DNA of 41,689 nt from Akkermansiaceae bacterium (lineage in GTDB: Bacteria > Verrucomicrobiota > Verrucomicrobiia > Verrucomicrobiales > Akkermansiaceae), in assembly GCA_029242935.1 (NCBI GenBank), contig JAQWSX010000081.1, positions 1 through 41,689 on the forward strand, read 5' to 3'. Positions 16,903-25,256 of this stretch are shown one piece after another (the first letter of the stretch is position 1; every line of letters starts with the position of its first letter). A program made the position numbers and the translations under genes. The notes below the pieces were generated by a model, which had not been told where the DNA came from, did no database searches, and saw only the letters and a list, made by a program, of their open reading frames with translations.

Positions 16903-17677
16903 ATATCTAATATTTTTCATTTCATCCCTCGGAGCCGTCGCCACTCCGGAATGGCTCTTTGCTCCAGCTGTCGATGCTCCGCCGGCCAACCAACTCCTCG
17001 TCGATGGAAATGCTTGCGGCCCTGCCTGTCTCTTGGACGCTTTCCGTGCCGGCAGTGAAAAATGGCGCGCTTCAATCTCCAAAATCGAGGGCAATTCAGA
17101 TTCGGAAAAAATTCGGACAATTATCTCAGACTACGCGCGGCGCCCTTCCTCCCTCGATCCAAAAAAAGCAAGGTGGAATGGACACTACGGGATCGCAAGT
17201 CCGGATCTCGTAGCAATGGCCAACGAGCTCCGTAGTGAGCAGTGGATGGGGGCCGTAAAGCAGGAAATCTTTTTCAAGAATTCACGGGAAAAAGAAACCG
17301 CGCTTCTAGCAAGAGTCCATGACAAGCTTTCAAGATCCCTTAAAAAGGGACTTCCTCCTATTCTTCGAATACGACGAGTAGCGTGGCGCGCTCCAAAAGG
17401 ATCAACCACCAAAAACTGGCTGACGGTCAAAGCCCACTTCGTCGTCCTCACCGGACTTCCGACAAAAAACCCCAAAGAATCGACGTCTTTCAAGGTCACC
17501 TATCATGAACCCTGGGGTGGCAAAAATCTCTCGGGAACGATTCATGTTCCGGATGCAAAGTCAGCTGGAATAACCACCTTGATTGCAAGCTTCCCTGGAT
17601 CGGATATAGGAAAGAAACTCGTTCGTCATAGTGAACCCACCTGTCTCTCTCTCTCATCAGCAATCGGGCTCTTTTGA
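16892..17677 (+). CDS. Exported C39-like papain-fold protein
   Basis: Starting at ATG 16892, which overlaps the subtilase stop by 11 bases, gives 261 residues with an N-terminal signal peptide (IAKYLIFFISSLGAVA). The motif DGNACGPACLLDAF (C42) is the cysteine signature of C39-type papain-fold peptidases. H182 in KAHFVVLTGL fits the catalytic histidine, and E206 in YHEPWGG sits where such enzymes usually have aspartate. A full assignment as an active protease is therefore inference; it could be a transglutaminase-like or inactive relative. The longer frame from 16856 would add 12 basic residues ahead of the signal peptide and a larger overlap. Co-translation with the subtilase suggests a shared substrate or an activation cascade. 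Confidence 0.72.
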   Translation: MIAKYLIFFISSLGAVATPEWLFAPAVDAPPANQLLVDGNACGPACLLDAFRAGSEKWRASISKIEGNSDSEKIRTIISDYARRPSSLDPKKARWNGHYGIASPDLVAMANELRSEQWMGAVKQEIFFKNSREKETALLARVHDKLSRSLKKGLPPILRIRRVAWRAPKGSTTKNWLTVKAHFVVLTGLPTKNPKESTSFKVTYHEPWGGKNLSGTIHVPDAKSAGITTLIASFPGSDIGKKLVRHSEPTCLSLSSAIGLF

Positions 17678-17834
17678 TAGGTTGAATTGAATGATCTTCC
17701 GCGCTTATTTCCTCACGAAAGAATAATTGCCCTCCTGATCATTGGCGCCCACATCACACATCAGATCCGTAAACCTCCTGAATATTTTTAACTTCATCTT
17801 GAAGTGATGAAATCCAAGGCGAGAAGCCTTATGA

Positions 17835-18635
17835 TCAACCCCGAAGAATCCACCGTCCTTTCACCTCACCCAAATGAAAGCTGCCATCACCAAAGACGAG
17901 CTCTCTCGCCGTCAATTTCTCTTCATTCACATCGACCGCCCATGGTTTACTCCCTTGCATAAACGCTCCCGTATTAATCATGACTTTTCCTTCCTTTTCC
18001 CAAATTCCCGATTGATGAAAATGACCACAAATTAAAACACAGGCACCCTTGCCTGAGTGATTTAAAAAGCGCAAACCTTGGCTCCCCATCCCCCGCCATA
18101 CGCGCAGCATTTCAAATGAGCGACTCAGGGGCCAGAGAGCAGTCACCAAAAAATCAAACGGGGAAGGAAGATTGGGCAAAGAGATCGCTTTCAAGGTCAG
18201 AGCAATCTCCCGGGCCCGCTCGGCACAAGCCTCGGCACAGTGGCTTTGCGGCGCATACTTTTGAATGATCAGATTTATCTCCTCACGATATTTCCCTATC
18301 TCACGCGACCAAGGGGTTGCGTCGTCATATATCGCATCTCCATGAGTCACCAAAACAGCTCGATCCGCCAACCAAACAACCCCTTTTCCACTGTCAGGAT
18401 CGTGATTCCCCCGAAGGATTTCCACCAAAATTCCACGCTTCTTCGCCACCGAGAGTAACTCTTCAAACAAGGATTCGGCATTCGCAAAACCAACTCCGAC
18501 TTTTTGCTGCTGCCAGACATCTCCGGCAAGAATGAGATGATCAACCCCATCTAAAACAGGATCCAACATTGCTACACTTTTCAGGCGGGAAGCGGTGTGC
18601 CCCAGATGAAGATCGGAGATGATTCGCGTTCTCAC
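17835..18635 (-). CDS. Calcineurin-like metallophosphoesterase (LpxH-like)
   Basis: The 266-residue protein shows all five metallophosphoesterase motifs in order: DLHLGH at the N-terminus, GDVW near 39, GNHD near 76, HGD near 98 and GHFH near 205. These coordinate a two-metal centre. The overall shape, with a helical insert between HGD and GHFH, recalls UDP-2,3-diacylglucosamine hydrolase LpxH and related enzymes of lipid A synthesis. The sequence is too divergent for me to name the substrate. The start ATG overlaps the stop of the upstream methyltransferase gene (ATGA), so the two are translationally coupled. No membrane segment stands out. Confidence 0.78.
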   Translation of the reverse strand: MRTRIISDLHLGHTASRLKSVAMLDPVLDGVDHLILAGDVWQQQKVGVGFANAESLFEELLSVAKKRGILVEILRGNHDPDSGKGVVWLADRAVLVTHGDAIYDDATPWSREIGKYREEINLIIQKYAPQSHCAEACAERAREIALTLKAISLPNLPSPFDFLVTALWPLSRSFEMLRVWRGMGSQGLRFLNHSGKGACVLICGHFHQSGIWEKEGKVMINTGAFMQGSKPWAVDVNEEKLTARELVFGDGSFHLGEVKGRWILRG

Positions 18636-19201
18636 TCTCCCCGTTGTCTCACAGCTTCATATAAACAAACACCTGCTGAAACACTAACGTTCAGACAGTC
18701 CACCGTTCCTTTCATAGGGAAATTTACCAAAAAATCACACTCCTTCTCAGTGAGTTGCCGCATCCCTTCTCCCTCACGCCCCATCACAATTGCGACTGCC
18801 CCCTTTAAATCCGTCTCATAAAGGGATTGCGTTGCTTGGTCTGACGTTCCAACAAGCCATACTCCTCGTTCTTTCAACTCTCTCATTGTTCGAGCCAAAT
18901 TCGTAACCTTCACGAAGGGCACGCTCTCGGCAGCCCCTACTGCGACACGTCTTACAGTATCGGTCAAACCAACCGCTTTATCTTTTGGGGCTATGACAGC
19001 ATCTACGCCAGCGCCATCGGCGGTTCGCAAAATAGCGCCCAAATTATTGGGGTCCTGAACACAATCAAGTATCAGTAAAAGAGGTTGCTCTTTATTATCG
19101 AGAATCTCGAAAAGGTCACCTTCTCCCCTCGGTCTCGCTTCCCTTTCGCCGCGCGGACGGGCATGCCGATTATCTCGCGCTTCCCCTGCTCGTTTTCTCA
19201 T
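18632..19201 (-). CDS. SpoU/TrmH-family rRNA 2-prime-O-methyltransferase, RlmB-like, lacking the N-terminal domain
   Basis: A SPOUT-fold SAM-dependent RNA ribose methyltransferase. The three family motifs are clear: [19 protein letters not shown] near residue 45, [11 protein letters not shown] near 138 and [17 protein letters not shown] near 162. The best match I recognise is RlmB, which methylates G2251 of 23S rRNA. RlmB is usually about 245 residues with an N-terminal L30e-like RNA-binding domain. This protein has 189 residues, and that domain is replaced by a short Arg/Gly-rich leader with two similar ARPRGE repeats. An in-frame TAA ends the reading frame 10 bases upstream of the ATG, so the short form is not an annotation error in this sequence. 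The target base is therefore uncertain. Confidence 0.83.
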   Translation of the reverse strand: MRKRAGEARDNRHARPRGEREARPRGEGDLFEILDNKEQPLLLILDCVQDPNNLGAILRTADGAGVDAVIAPKDKAVGLTDTVRRVAVGAAESVPFVKVTNLARTMRELKERGVWLVGTSDQATQSLYETDLKGAVAIVMGREGEGMRQLTEKECDFLVNFPMKGTVDCLNVSVSAGVCLYEAVRQRGE

Positions 19202-19273
19202 GTCGATGTCTTATGTCCGGCATCTTAAAATTCAAAGTTCAATTCCCACTCAGATCTGCTTAGATTGGATCCT

Positions 19274-20737
19274 ATGAAGTTAATTTCATCATTCCTTACA
19301 GCGGCAATCTTGGTCGCTCAAGCTGATCGAAAGCCAAATATCGTTTTCATACTCGCAGATGATCTCGGCTACGGCGAACTGGGTTGCTACGGTCAGAAGA
19401 AGATTAGAACCCCTAATATCGACCGACTGGCAAGCGAAGGGATAAAATTCACCCACCACTACACCGGAGCACCCGTGTGCGCACCCGCCCGGTGCGTTCT
19501 TCTCACAGGACGCCATCTGGGGCATGCTGAAATCCGTAGCAATGGTGATTCGAAAAACGGTCGGAAATTTCCGGGGCAGTGGCCAATTACCGGCGGGGCA
19601 ATCACGATCGCTGAAGCCCTAAAGGAAGGTGGATACATCAGCGGAGGTTTTGGAAAGTGGGGATTAGGCCCAACGGACACCTCTGGCTCCCCAATCAAGC
19701 AAGGATTCGACCGTTTTTACGGATACAACTGTCAGAGAAATGCACACTCATTTTTCCCTCCATTTCTCGATGACGACGAAGGAAAGGAAACCATCAACAA
19801 AAACCCCATTCCCGGACACCTCCGAAGGCCAAAGGAAGAAATCAAGGCGGACGACTACCGGGACGAGATCTATGCGCCCGACCGAATTCTAGAAGAAGCT
19901 CTAGAATTCCTAGATAAAAATAAGGACACGCCCTTCTTTCTCTACCTTCCTTTCGTAGAACCCCACGTCGCGATGCACCCGCCCCAAGAGTGGATTGATC
20001 GCTACCCAAAAGAGTGGGACGAAAAGAACGGTCCTTATCGCGGACAGAATGGCTATCTCCCCCACCCACGCCCCCGGGCCGGATATGCCGCTATGATTTC
20101 GGATCTCGACGAACACGTCGGCACAATACTTCAACGCCTCAAAAAGCATGGTCTCGATGATAACACGATAGTTGTATTCACTTCTGACAACGGAACCACT
20201 CACCCTTCCCGCGATCCTAAGTTTCATGTGGGTGGGGTCGACGCCCCTTTCTTCAATTCTACCGCTGGGCTTCGAGGATGGAAAGGTTCTGTCAATGAGG
20301 GTGGTATCCGGGTCCCAGCCATCGTTCGTTGGCCAGGAAAAATCGAAGCCGGCTCAACAACCTCTGCTCCATCCTACTTCCCAGACTGGTTCCCAACTCT
20401 ATGCAAGGCTGCCGGAGTCAAGATTCCCAAAAAACTGGATGGATCTGATCTCACGCCCGCTTTGACCAAAAAATCCTTTGAACGAACCAAACCAATGATT
20501 TGGGAATTTCATGGTTACGGCGGACAACTCGCCGTCATCGACTTTCCTTGGAAAGCAGTTCGCCAAAAGGCAAAAAGTAAGAATCCCGGAAAATGGCAAC
20601 TTTACGACATCCGGAAAGATCCGGCTGAAGGCAACGACCTTGCCGAAAAACACCCTAAAATTGTGGATCGTCTCGAAAGCTCCTTCAAAAAGGACCGCAG
20701 TCCGAACGCACGCGCAAAATTGCCACTTTACGATTAG
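19274..20737 (+). CDS. Secreted sulfatase (arylsulfatase family)
   Basis: Hydrolyses sulfate esters; in this phylum such enzymes often act on sulfated polysaccharides. The ATG at 19274 gives 487 residues with the signal peptide MKLISSFLTAAILVAQA. Metal ligands are in ILADDLGYGELGCYG (D29, D30). The formylglycine site is C69-A-P-A-R73, followed by LLTGR as usual. The later conserved HVAMHPP, VFTSDNG and GGIRVPAIVRWPG segments are also present. The modifying enzyme (FGE or anaerobic SME) is not in the window. The longer TTG start at 19265 adds three residues and is less likely. It is divergent from the rlmB-like gene with 72 bases between them. Confidence 0.92.
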   Translation: MKLISSFLTAAILVAQADRKPNIVFILADDLGYGELGCYGQKKIRTPNIDRLASEGIKFTHHYTGAPVCAPARCVLLTGRHLGHAEIRSNGDSKNGRKFPGQWPITGGAITIAEALKEGGYISGGFGKWGLGPTDTSGSPIKQGFDRFYGYNCQRNAHSFFPPFLDDDEGKETINKNPIPGHLRRPKEEIKADDYRDEIYAPDRILEEALEFLDKNKDTPFFLYLPFVEPHVAMHPPQEWIDRYPKEWDEKNGPYRGQNGYLPHPRPRAGYAAMISDLDEHVGTILQRLKKHGLDDNTIVVFTSDNGTTHPSRDPKFHVGGVDAPFFNSTAGLRGWKGSVNEGGIRVPAIVRWPGKIEAGSTTSAPSYFPDWFPTLCKAAGVKIPKKLDGSDLTPALTKKSFERTKPMIWEFHGYGGQLAVIDFPWKAVRQKAKSKNPGKWQLYDIRKDPAEGNDLAEKHPKIVDRLESSFKKDRSPNARAKLPLYD

Positions 20738-20761
20738 AAAAGGTCTGGGGCTCTAACCCTA

Positions 20762-20807
20762 CGAAGAAACTTCGAGTTTCGCTGAGAAGTGGCGCTACTG
20801 AAAGTAG
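20762..20807 (+). other. Tandem small hairpins after the sulfatase gene
   Basis: CGAAG-AAA-CTTCG (20762-20774) and CTACT-GAA-AGTAG (20795-20807) are perfect 5-bp hairpins with 3-base loops, 25 to 70 bases after the sulfatase stop. No T-run follows. The rest of the 281-bp gap before rplI holds a GTTGAC/GTCAAC inverted repeat near 20870-20895 and no gene that I can support. Confidence 0.4.
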
Positions 20808-21018
20808 GTGAAATAATGACCCTCCCGCAACTATCATGCTCCATCAGCACCACCCAAATAAGCAAGAATGTTGACTCGACCAACAAAGTGTCAACTTAGT
20901 GGACCTTAAATCCATCATCATTTGGGCAGACATTATTAATCTACGCTGATAATTCCTTGACTGCCTCGCTTCAAATCCCTATTCCCCGCGCTCCCGAGAA
21001 CTCTTTCCCTTTAAACCC

Positions 21019-21486
21019 ATGGCCCAGACTGAAGTAATCCTCCGCGAAAAAATCGACAACCTTGGCGCTGAAGCTGACGTCGTCAAAGTGAAAGCTGGCT
21101 TCGCCCGCAATTTCCTCATCCCTACTGGCAAGGCCTATGAGGCAAGCCAGGGCAATTTGCGCCAGATCGAGAACCTTCAGGCTGCTCGCGCCAAGCGCGA
21201 GACCGAGGAGCTTAATGAGGCCCAAGAGCTTTCTAGCAAGATTTCCCGCATCAAAGCTAAGTTCACTCTCGATGTGGGCAAGAACGGCAAGGCTTTCGGC
21301 TCAGTTACGTCCATCGACATCCACAAAGCACTTGAGGACAAGGGCATTTCCATCGATCGAACCTCAATTCAGCTCAACAAGCCGATCAAATCAACAGGAA
21401 ATAGCGATGTTGAGATCAAGCTTCATGCCGACGTGACTACCTCCCTCACCGTTAGCGTTGAAGCAACTGAAGCGCCTGCGACCTAG
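21019..21486 (+). CDS. rplI: 50S ribosomal protein L9
   Basis: Large-subunit protein binding 23S rRNA near the L1 stalk. The 155-residue sequence begins with the N-terminal domain pattern VILREKIDNLGAEADVVKVKAG, followed by FARNFLIPTGKA. A long connecting helix (about residues 42-75) leads to the C-terminal domain. The usual neighbours rpsF, ssb and rpsR are not present here, so rplI stands alone. It has its own intrinsic terminator downstream. The ATG at 21019 has no Shine-Dalgarno: CCTTTAAACCC precedes it. Confidence 0.95.
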   Translation: MAQTEVILREKIDNLGAEADVVKVKAGFARNFLIPTGKAYEASQGNLRQIENLQAARAKRETEELNEAQELSSKISRIKAKFTLDVGKNGKAFGSVTSIDIHKALEDKGISIDRTSIQLNKPIKSTGNSDVEIKLHADVTTSLTVSVEATEAPAT

Positions 21487-21514
21487 AGGTAAATCATCGC
21501 TCTTGTTTTATCAG

Positions 21515-21543
21515 AAGCCCGGTCATGACAACCGGGCTTTTTT
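21515..21543 (+). terminator. Intrinsic terminator after rplI
   Basis: Arms AAGCCCGGT and ACCGGGCTT (9 bp) enclose a 7-base loop and are followed by a T-run. It lies 28 bases after the rplI stop and before the murI start, so murI needs its own promoter or readthrough. Confidence 0.88.
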
Positions 21544-21583
21544 GTCGTTTTCACTCAGAGATTTCAGCGGCAGACTACACCGA

Positions 21584-22351
21584 GTGATTGGTATCCTTGA
21601 TTCCGGCGTTGGCGGCTTATCCGTCATGCGGGAAATTCACGCACAGCTTCCAAACCAATCACTGACTTACATCGGCGACACCGCCTGGTGTCCCTACGGA
21701 AATAAGAATTTTTCTGACATTCGGGATCGAACTTTTGCTCTGAGCGATTTCCTTATCAATCAGGGGGCAGAGGTCATAGTGATCGCCTGCAATTCAGCAA
21801 CTATCGTAGCAATCGAAGAACTTCGGTCTAGACACTGTATTCCTTTTGTTGGAATGGAGCCGGGTGTCAAACCAGCTTCCGACCTAACCCAGACAGGCAC
21901 CATTGGCGTCCTCGCTACCGAAGCATCTCTCGCCGGTGAAAAATTCCATAGCCTCGTCGCAGCACACGCTCAAGACCTCCGAGTAATCACACAGCCCTGC
22001 CCCAAGTTCGTGGAACTCGTGGAACGAGGGATTCTAGAAGGAGCCGAAGTTGATCAAGCGATTGATGAATACACATCTGAAATTTTGGCAGCGAATGCTG
22101 ATGTCTTCATTCTTGGTTGTAGTCACTACCCATTTTTACGACCCGCCCTTGAAGCTCGTCTCCCAGATCATATCCAGTTTATTGATACAGGAAACGCCAT
22201 TGCGCGAAGAGTTAGCCAACAATCCTTGACTAGTCCCAACCAAAACGAGGTTAATGTAATGACGACGGGGGACCCAAAAGAATTCTCAAGACTGTGTGAA
22301 ATCCTGATTCCAGAACTCTCTTCCTCCTGCCAACATTTCCTCGCGCCATGA
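21584..22351 (+). CDS. murI: Glutamate racemase
   Basis: Makes D-glutamate for peptidoglycan. From the GTG at 21584 the protein has 255 residues and begins with IGILDSGVGGLSV, the family N-terminal motif with the catalytic-site aspartate D6 and S7. The two racemase cysteines are C69 (IACNSAT) and C179 (LGCSHYPFL). The frame is open back to 21458 but would run through the rplI terminator, so the GTG start is preferred. The stop overlaps the next start (ATGA). It is the first gene of a tightly coupled four-gene set. Confidence 0.93.
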   Translation: MIGILDSGVGGLSVMREIHAQLPNQSLTYIGDTAWCPYGNKNFSDIRDRTFALSDFLINQGAEVIVIACNSATIVAIEELRSRHCIPFVGMEPGVKPASDLTQTGTIGVLATEASLAGEKFHSLVAAHAQDLRVITQPCPKFVELVERGILEGAEVDQAIDEYTSEILAANADVFILGCSHYPFLRPALEARLPDHIQFIDTGNAIARRVSQQSLTSPNQNEVNVMTTGDPKEFSRLCEILIPELSSSCQHFLAP

Positions 22352-23181
22352 AAAAAATCCCTCTTATTGCAATTCTACTCATCACCTTCGGCTTCACCTA
22401 TTGGGCCTTTACAAAGAAAGACTCGCCTCCGGGAGATGATCGAGAGACCGAAATTAAAAATGACACCGAGGATAATTCGGAATATTGGGAGTCTGTCACC
22501 ACCGCTGACCAGACTCCTGACTACCAGCCACCTCATCCTGAACACGATTTTTATTCTGACGGACCTAAAACTCGTGATGGCATTGGCAAGTATTATCAGG
22601 GTCGTGAGATCGCCCACGTAATGGGCCATCCTGCTATCAACTGGCTAGAGAGGCGGGAGCGGGAACAGGAAGAAGCACCGAAAAAGGCTCTCGATTTAAT
22701 CAAGCTAGCTCCGGGCGAAGTTCTAGCTGATATCGGAGCTGGCTCCGGATACTATAGCCTTCGGATCGCCATGAATCACCTTAATGCAAGAGTGGTTTCG
22801 GTCGACATTCAACCAGAGATGATTGATTTCCTAAAGGAACGAGCTGAGCAGTTGGAAATCAACAATGTCTCCCCTCACCTTGGTAAAATCGATGATATCG
22901 GCCTTCCCGATCAATCCATCAATGCCGCTTTAATGGTCGATGCCTATCATGAATTTTCTCACCCTTATGAAATGATGACATCCATCGCCTCCGCTCTAAA
23001 GTCAGGTGGGCGTGTTTACCTTCTGGAATACCGCGAGGAAGACCCCGATGTCCCCATCAAGCCACTTCACAAAATGAGCCAGGAGCAAGCCAAGAAAGAG
23101 ATGGCCCTCGCTGGCCTTGTTTGGGACAAGACCATCGATGATTTGCCATGGCAGCACTTCATGGTATTTCGAAAGCCATGA
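22348..23181 (+). CDS. Membrane-anchored or exported class I SAM-dependent methyltransferase
   Basis: The 277 residues start with a hydrophobic helix (4-21) flanked by lysines, which looks like a signal anchor or signal peptide. A charged, acidic linker follows. The block GREIAHVMGHPAINWLERRE near 85 precedes a Rossmann methyltransferase domain with motif I DIGAGSG at 128-134 and an acidic SAM-ribose residue in VVSVDIQ near 150-154. Homologous proteins with this GHPAINWLER segment are, to my knowledge, often annotated only as methyltransferases of unknown substrate. An exported enzyme would lack cytoplasmic SAM, so the topology is puzzling. The gene is coupled by ATGA to murI before it and tilS after it. 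Confidence 0.8.
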   Translation: MKKIPLIAILLITFGFTYWAFTKKDSPPGDDRETEIKNDTEDNSEYWESVTTADQTPDYQPPHPEHDFYSDGPKTRDGIGKYYQGREIAHVMGHPAINWLERREREQEEAPKKALDLIKLAPGEVLADIGAGSGYYSLRIAMNHLNARVVSVDIQPEMIDFLKERAEQLEINNVSPHLGKIDDIGLPDQSINAALMVDAYHEFSHPYEMMTSIASALKSGGRVYLLEYREEDPDVPIKPLHKMSQEQAKKEMALAGLVWDKTIDDLPWQHFMVFRKP

Positions 23182-24095
23182 TCCCGCCCCCCAAATGGCT
23201 GGACCCGGAAGAGCGCTACCTCGTCGGTATTTCCGGTGGTAGAGATTCTATCGCATTACATCACTGGCTCGTCGAAAATGGTTTTCACAAAATCATTTAC
23301 TGCCATTTGAATCACGAACTTCGCGAAAATGAGTCCGACGATGACGAGAAATTTCTTCGCAACCTTTTGGGCAAAGATCTCATTGTAGGCCGAGTCAATG
23401 TTGCTAAAATGGCTAGGAGGGAAAATCTCTCTCTCGAAACTGCAGCTCGAGAAGCGCGGCATCGTTTTTTCCAGAAATGTGCCACCCAAACGGAAATCAA
23501 TCATATCCTCCTTGCGCATCACGCCGACGATCAAGCTGAAACTGTCCTTTTCAATCTCCTCCGGGGTGCTGCAGGTCTCAAGGGAATGAAGACTCGGCAA
23601 GAGCTTGGACCTTTAACATTTCTTAGACCTTTTTTGGAAGTTCGTAGGAAAACCATTAATCAATACCTCTCAAACCTCAACCATTCCTTCCGTGATGATT
23701 CCTCAAATCTCGAGCCTTTTGCGACTCGTAACCGACTCAGAAACGAAGTGATTCCCCTACTTTCTGACATTATGAAGCGGGATATCACCACGAATATCTT
23801 ACGTGCGTCCGATCATCACCGGGAGCTTGAAAATGCTGCTGACATCTATCTATCCGGAGTCGAAATTCTCGATCCTCAGGGGCGAATCCACCTTCCAACT
23901 CTCCGGAGTCTTCCGCAAGCCCTTCAAAAGCGATCAATTCACCAATTTCTCTCATCCCACCAAATTCCTAATCTCACCTCGGCACACATCGATCAAGCCC
24001 TGACAATAACAAATCCAGATGCCTCTCCGTCCATGAACCTGCCCGGGGGGCAGCGTTTGCGCCGGAAGGAGGCACGTCTTTTTATTAGCTCATGA
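23178..24095 (+). CDS. tilS: tRNA(Ile)-lysidine synthase, short form
   Basis: Modifies the wobble cytidine of tRNA-Ile(CAU) to lysidine so that it reads AUA codons. From the ATG at 23178, which overlaps the methyltransferase stop (ATGA), the protein has 305 residues. The PP-loop SGGRDS is at 19-24, and the typical HLNHELRENESDDD and LLAHHADDQAETVLFNLLRG follow at about 49 and 116. The family C-terminal domain found in longer (~430-residue) enzymes is absent, as in other short TilS proteins. The region around residue 190 (SSNLEPFATRNRLRNEVIPLL) is the conserved tRNA-recognition helix area. Its stop overlaps the next start. Confidence 0.92.
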   Translation: MIPPPKWLDPEERYLVGISGGRDSIALHHWLVENGFHKIIYCHLNHELRENESDDDEKFLRNLLGKDLIVGRVNVAKMARRENLSLETAAREARHRFFQKCATQTEINHILLAHHADDQAETVLFNLLRGAAGLKGMKTRQELGPLTFLRPFLEVRRKTINQYLSNLNHSFRDDSSNLEPFATRNRLRNEVIPLLSDIMKRDITTNILRASDHHRELENAADIYLSGVEILDPQGRIHLPTLRSLPQALQKRSIHQFLSSHQIPNLTSAHIDQALTITNPDASPSMNLPGGQRLRRKEARLFISS

Positions 24096-24550
24096 AAACT
24101 CTCCTTCTTATTTCGTTTTTACTCGTATCCTGCGGTAGCAAGACCGCATCAGACGAACTTAAGGAACTCAAGAATATCGAAGGTCCAGATCAGATGATTG
24201 TTGGCCGTATCGCCTCGGTCTCCAAGCGCGGGAAGTTCGTCCTCATTCAAAAATTAGGAACAGGAACCCTGCCCAAAGGAGTGATCTACCAGTCAAGAGG
24301 TCCCGATGGCCGCACAGCATCCCTTCGTCCCTCTGGCGAACGAGTCCGAGACTTCTTCGCTGCCGATCTGTTAAGTGGAGAAACAGAGAAAGGCAATGCG
24401 GTCATAGCATATCAAAACCGGGACAGAAAGCAGACTACCGAGGAGGATAAGATCGACCCCGAGGACGAAATCGAGGATGAAACGAAAGAAAATTTGGATG
24501 AGGATGGATTGCCTGAAAACGATCAAGCCGCCCAAACTATCAGGGATTAA
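24092..24550 (+). CDS. Small acidic lipoprotein of unknown function
   Basis: I do not recognise this 152-residue protein. It starts with a lipoprotein signal, MKTLLLISFLLVSCGSK, with the lipobox LVSC, so Cys14 should be lipidated. A small compact region follows to about residue 105, containing IVGRIASVSKRGKFVLIQKLG, which resembles an OB-like beta segment. The C-terminal 45 residues are strongly acidic and probably disordered. The ATG overlaps the tilS stop, so it is translated with the preceding genes. It is the last gene of the murI set, and no clear terminator follows. Confidence 0.72.
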   Translation: MKTLLLISFLLVSCGSKTASDELKELKNIEGPDQMIVGRIASVSKRGKFVLIQKLGTGTLPKGVIYQSRGPDGRTASLRPSGERVRDFFAADLLSGETEKGNAVIAYQNRDRKQTTEEDKIDPEDEIEDETKENLDEDGLPENDQAAQTIRD

Positions 24551-24615
24551 GGCTAGTTACCCTCTCTTTATTGTGAGCGAAACCCACTTTATTTAAAAAA
24601 ATTTATCTTTATCGC

Positions 24616-24645
24616 TTGAATGCACTCTGTTTTTCTTGGTAATAT
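24616..24645 (+). promoter_or_regulatory. Predicted promoter of the marR-type gene
   Basis: TTGAAT at 24616-24621 and TAATAT at 24640-24645 are separated by 18 bases, with an A/T-rich stretch just upstream that could act as an UP element. It lies 60 bases before the ATG at 24706. Confidence 0.45.
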
Positions 24646-24705
24646 CCTTTTCGAAGCTACTAGGGCATCCTAAATATCTAAATAATTCAAAAAAGCCGAT
24701 ACACC

Positions 24706-25167
24706 ATGAAAGCAAGCACTCTCAACACCTCGAGCCCACGCAAAGTGGATCCAAACCGATTGGCTGACTTTGTGATGATGACCCAGCGGTCATGCATCCT
24801 GAATCTTTCAAGCGAACTGAATCGTGGAAACATTTCTTTCCCTCAGTTTTTCCTCCTCACCTACCTTTCCAGCGAGGACTACCTCACGATGTCGGCCATC
24901 GCCAAAAAGATGGGACACTCTACCGCAGCCGCTACCGGCCTTGTTGATCGCCTCGAGAAGCTTGGTTTCGTCGAGCGCGTTCACGCTGCCGAAGATCGCC
25001 GTAAGATTATGGTCCGCATAACGAGTAGCGGATCTGAAATCGTTTCAACCATGCGCCAACACATCGCTTCCGAATTAGCTGACATTATGGAAGACCTCGA
25101 TGAGGTCGACGCATCTTCAGTCGCTGCGGCCAACCAAGCGATCGAAGGAAAGAATCTGGAATCATAG
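24706..25167 (+). CDS. MarR-family transcriptional regulator
   Basis: A 153-residue dimeric winged-helix repressor type. The recognition region is visible as LTMSAIAKKMGHSTAAATGLVDRLEKLGFVER near 60-92, followed by the wing AEDRRKIMVRITSSG near 95-109. The flanking helices would form the dimer interface. Its ligand and targets are not evident. It is not next to an efflux gene; the next gene downstream is pgeF, behind a terminator-like hairpin. The ATG at 24706 has no Shine-Dalgarno. Confidence 0.88.
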   Translation: MKASTLNTSSPRKVDPNRLADFVMMTQRSCILNLSSELNRGNISFPQFFLLTYLSSEDYLTMSAIAKKMGHSTAAATGLVDRLEKLGFVERVHAAEDRRKIMVRITSSGSEIVSTMRQHIASELADIMEDLDEVDASSVAAANQAIEGKNLES

Positions 25168-25213
25168 CAACTTCCAAACCAAATGTTCGTGAAGGAAACT
25201 TTGCGAATCTGAA

Positions 25214-25256
25214 ACGCTTCCTCTACGCTCTCGGGTGTGCAGGAAGCGTCTTTCTT
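25214..25256 (+). terminator. Terminator-like hairpin overlapping the start of pgeF
   Basis: Arms ACGCTTCC (25214-25221) and GGAAGCGT (25242-25249) pair perfectly across a 20-base loop and are followed by CTTTCTTTTTG. It sits about 50 bases after the marR stop. The proposed pgeF start codon GTG (25237) is inside the loop. Confidence 0.55.

Noticed and set aside
20762-20807. Same repeat family as the 9747-9797 hairpin (shared GAAGTGGC)
   Set aside because: Only an 8-base word is shared and the arms differ, so the similarity is within chance for this window.
21458-21583. Upstream extension of murI
   Set aside because: It would overlap rplI and translate through a strong intrinsic terminator; the family N-terminus begins at 21584.
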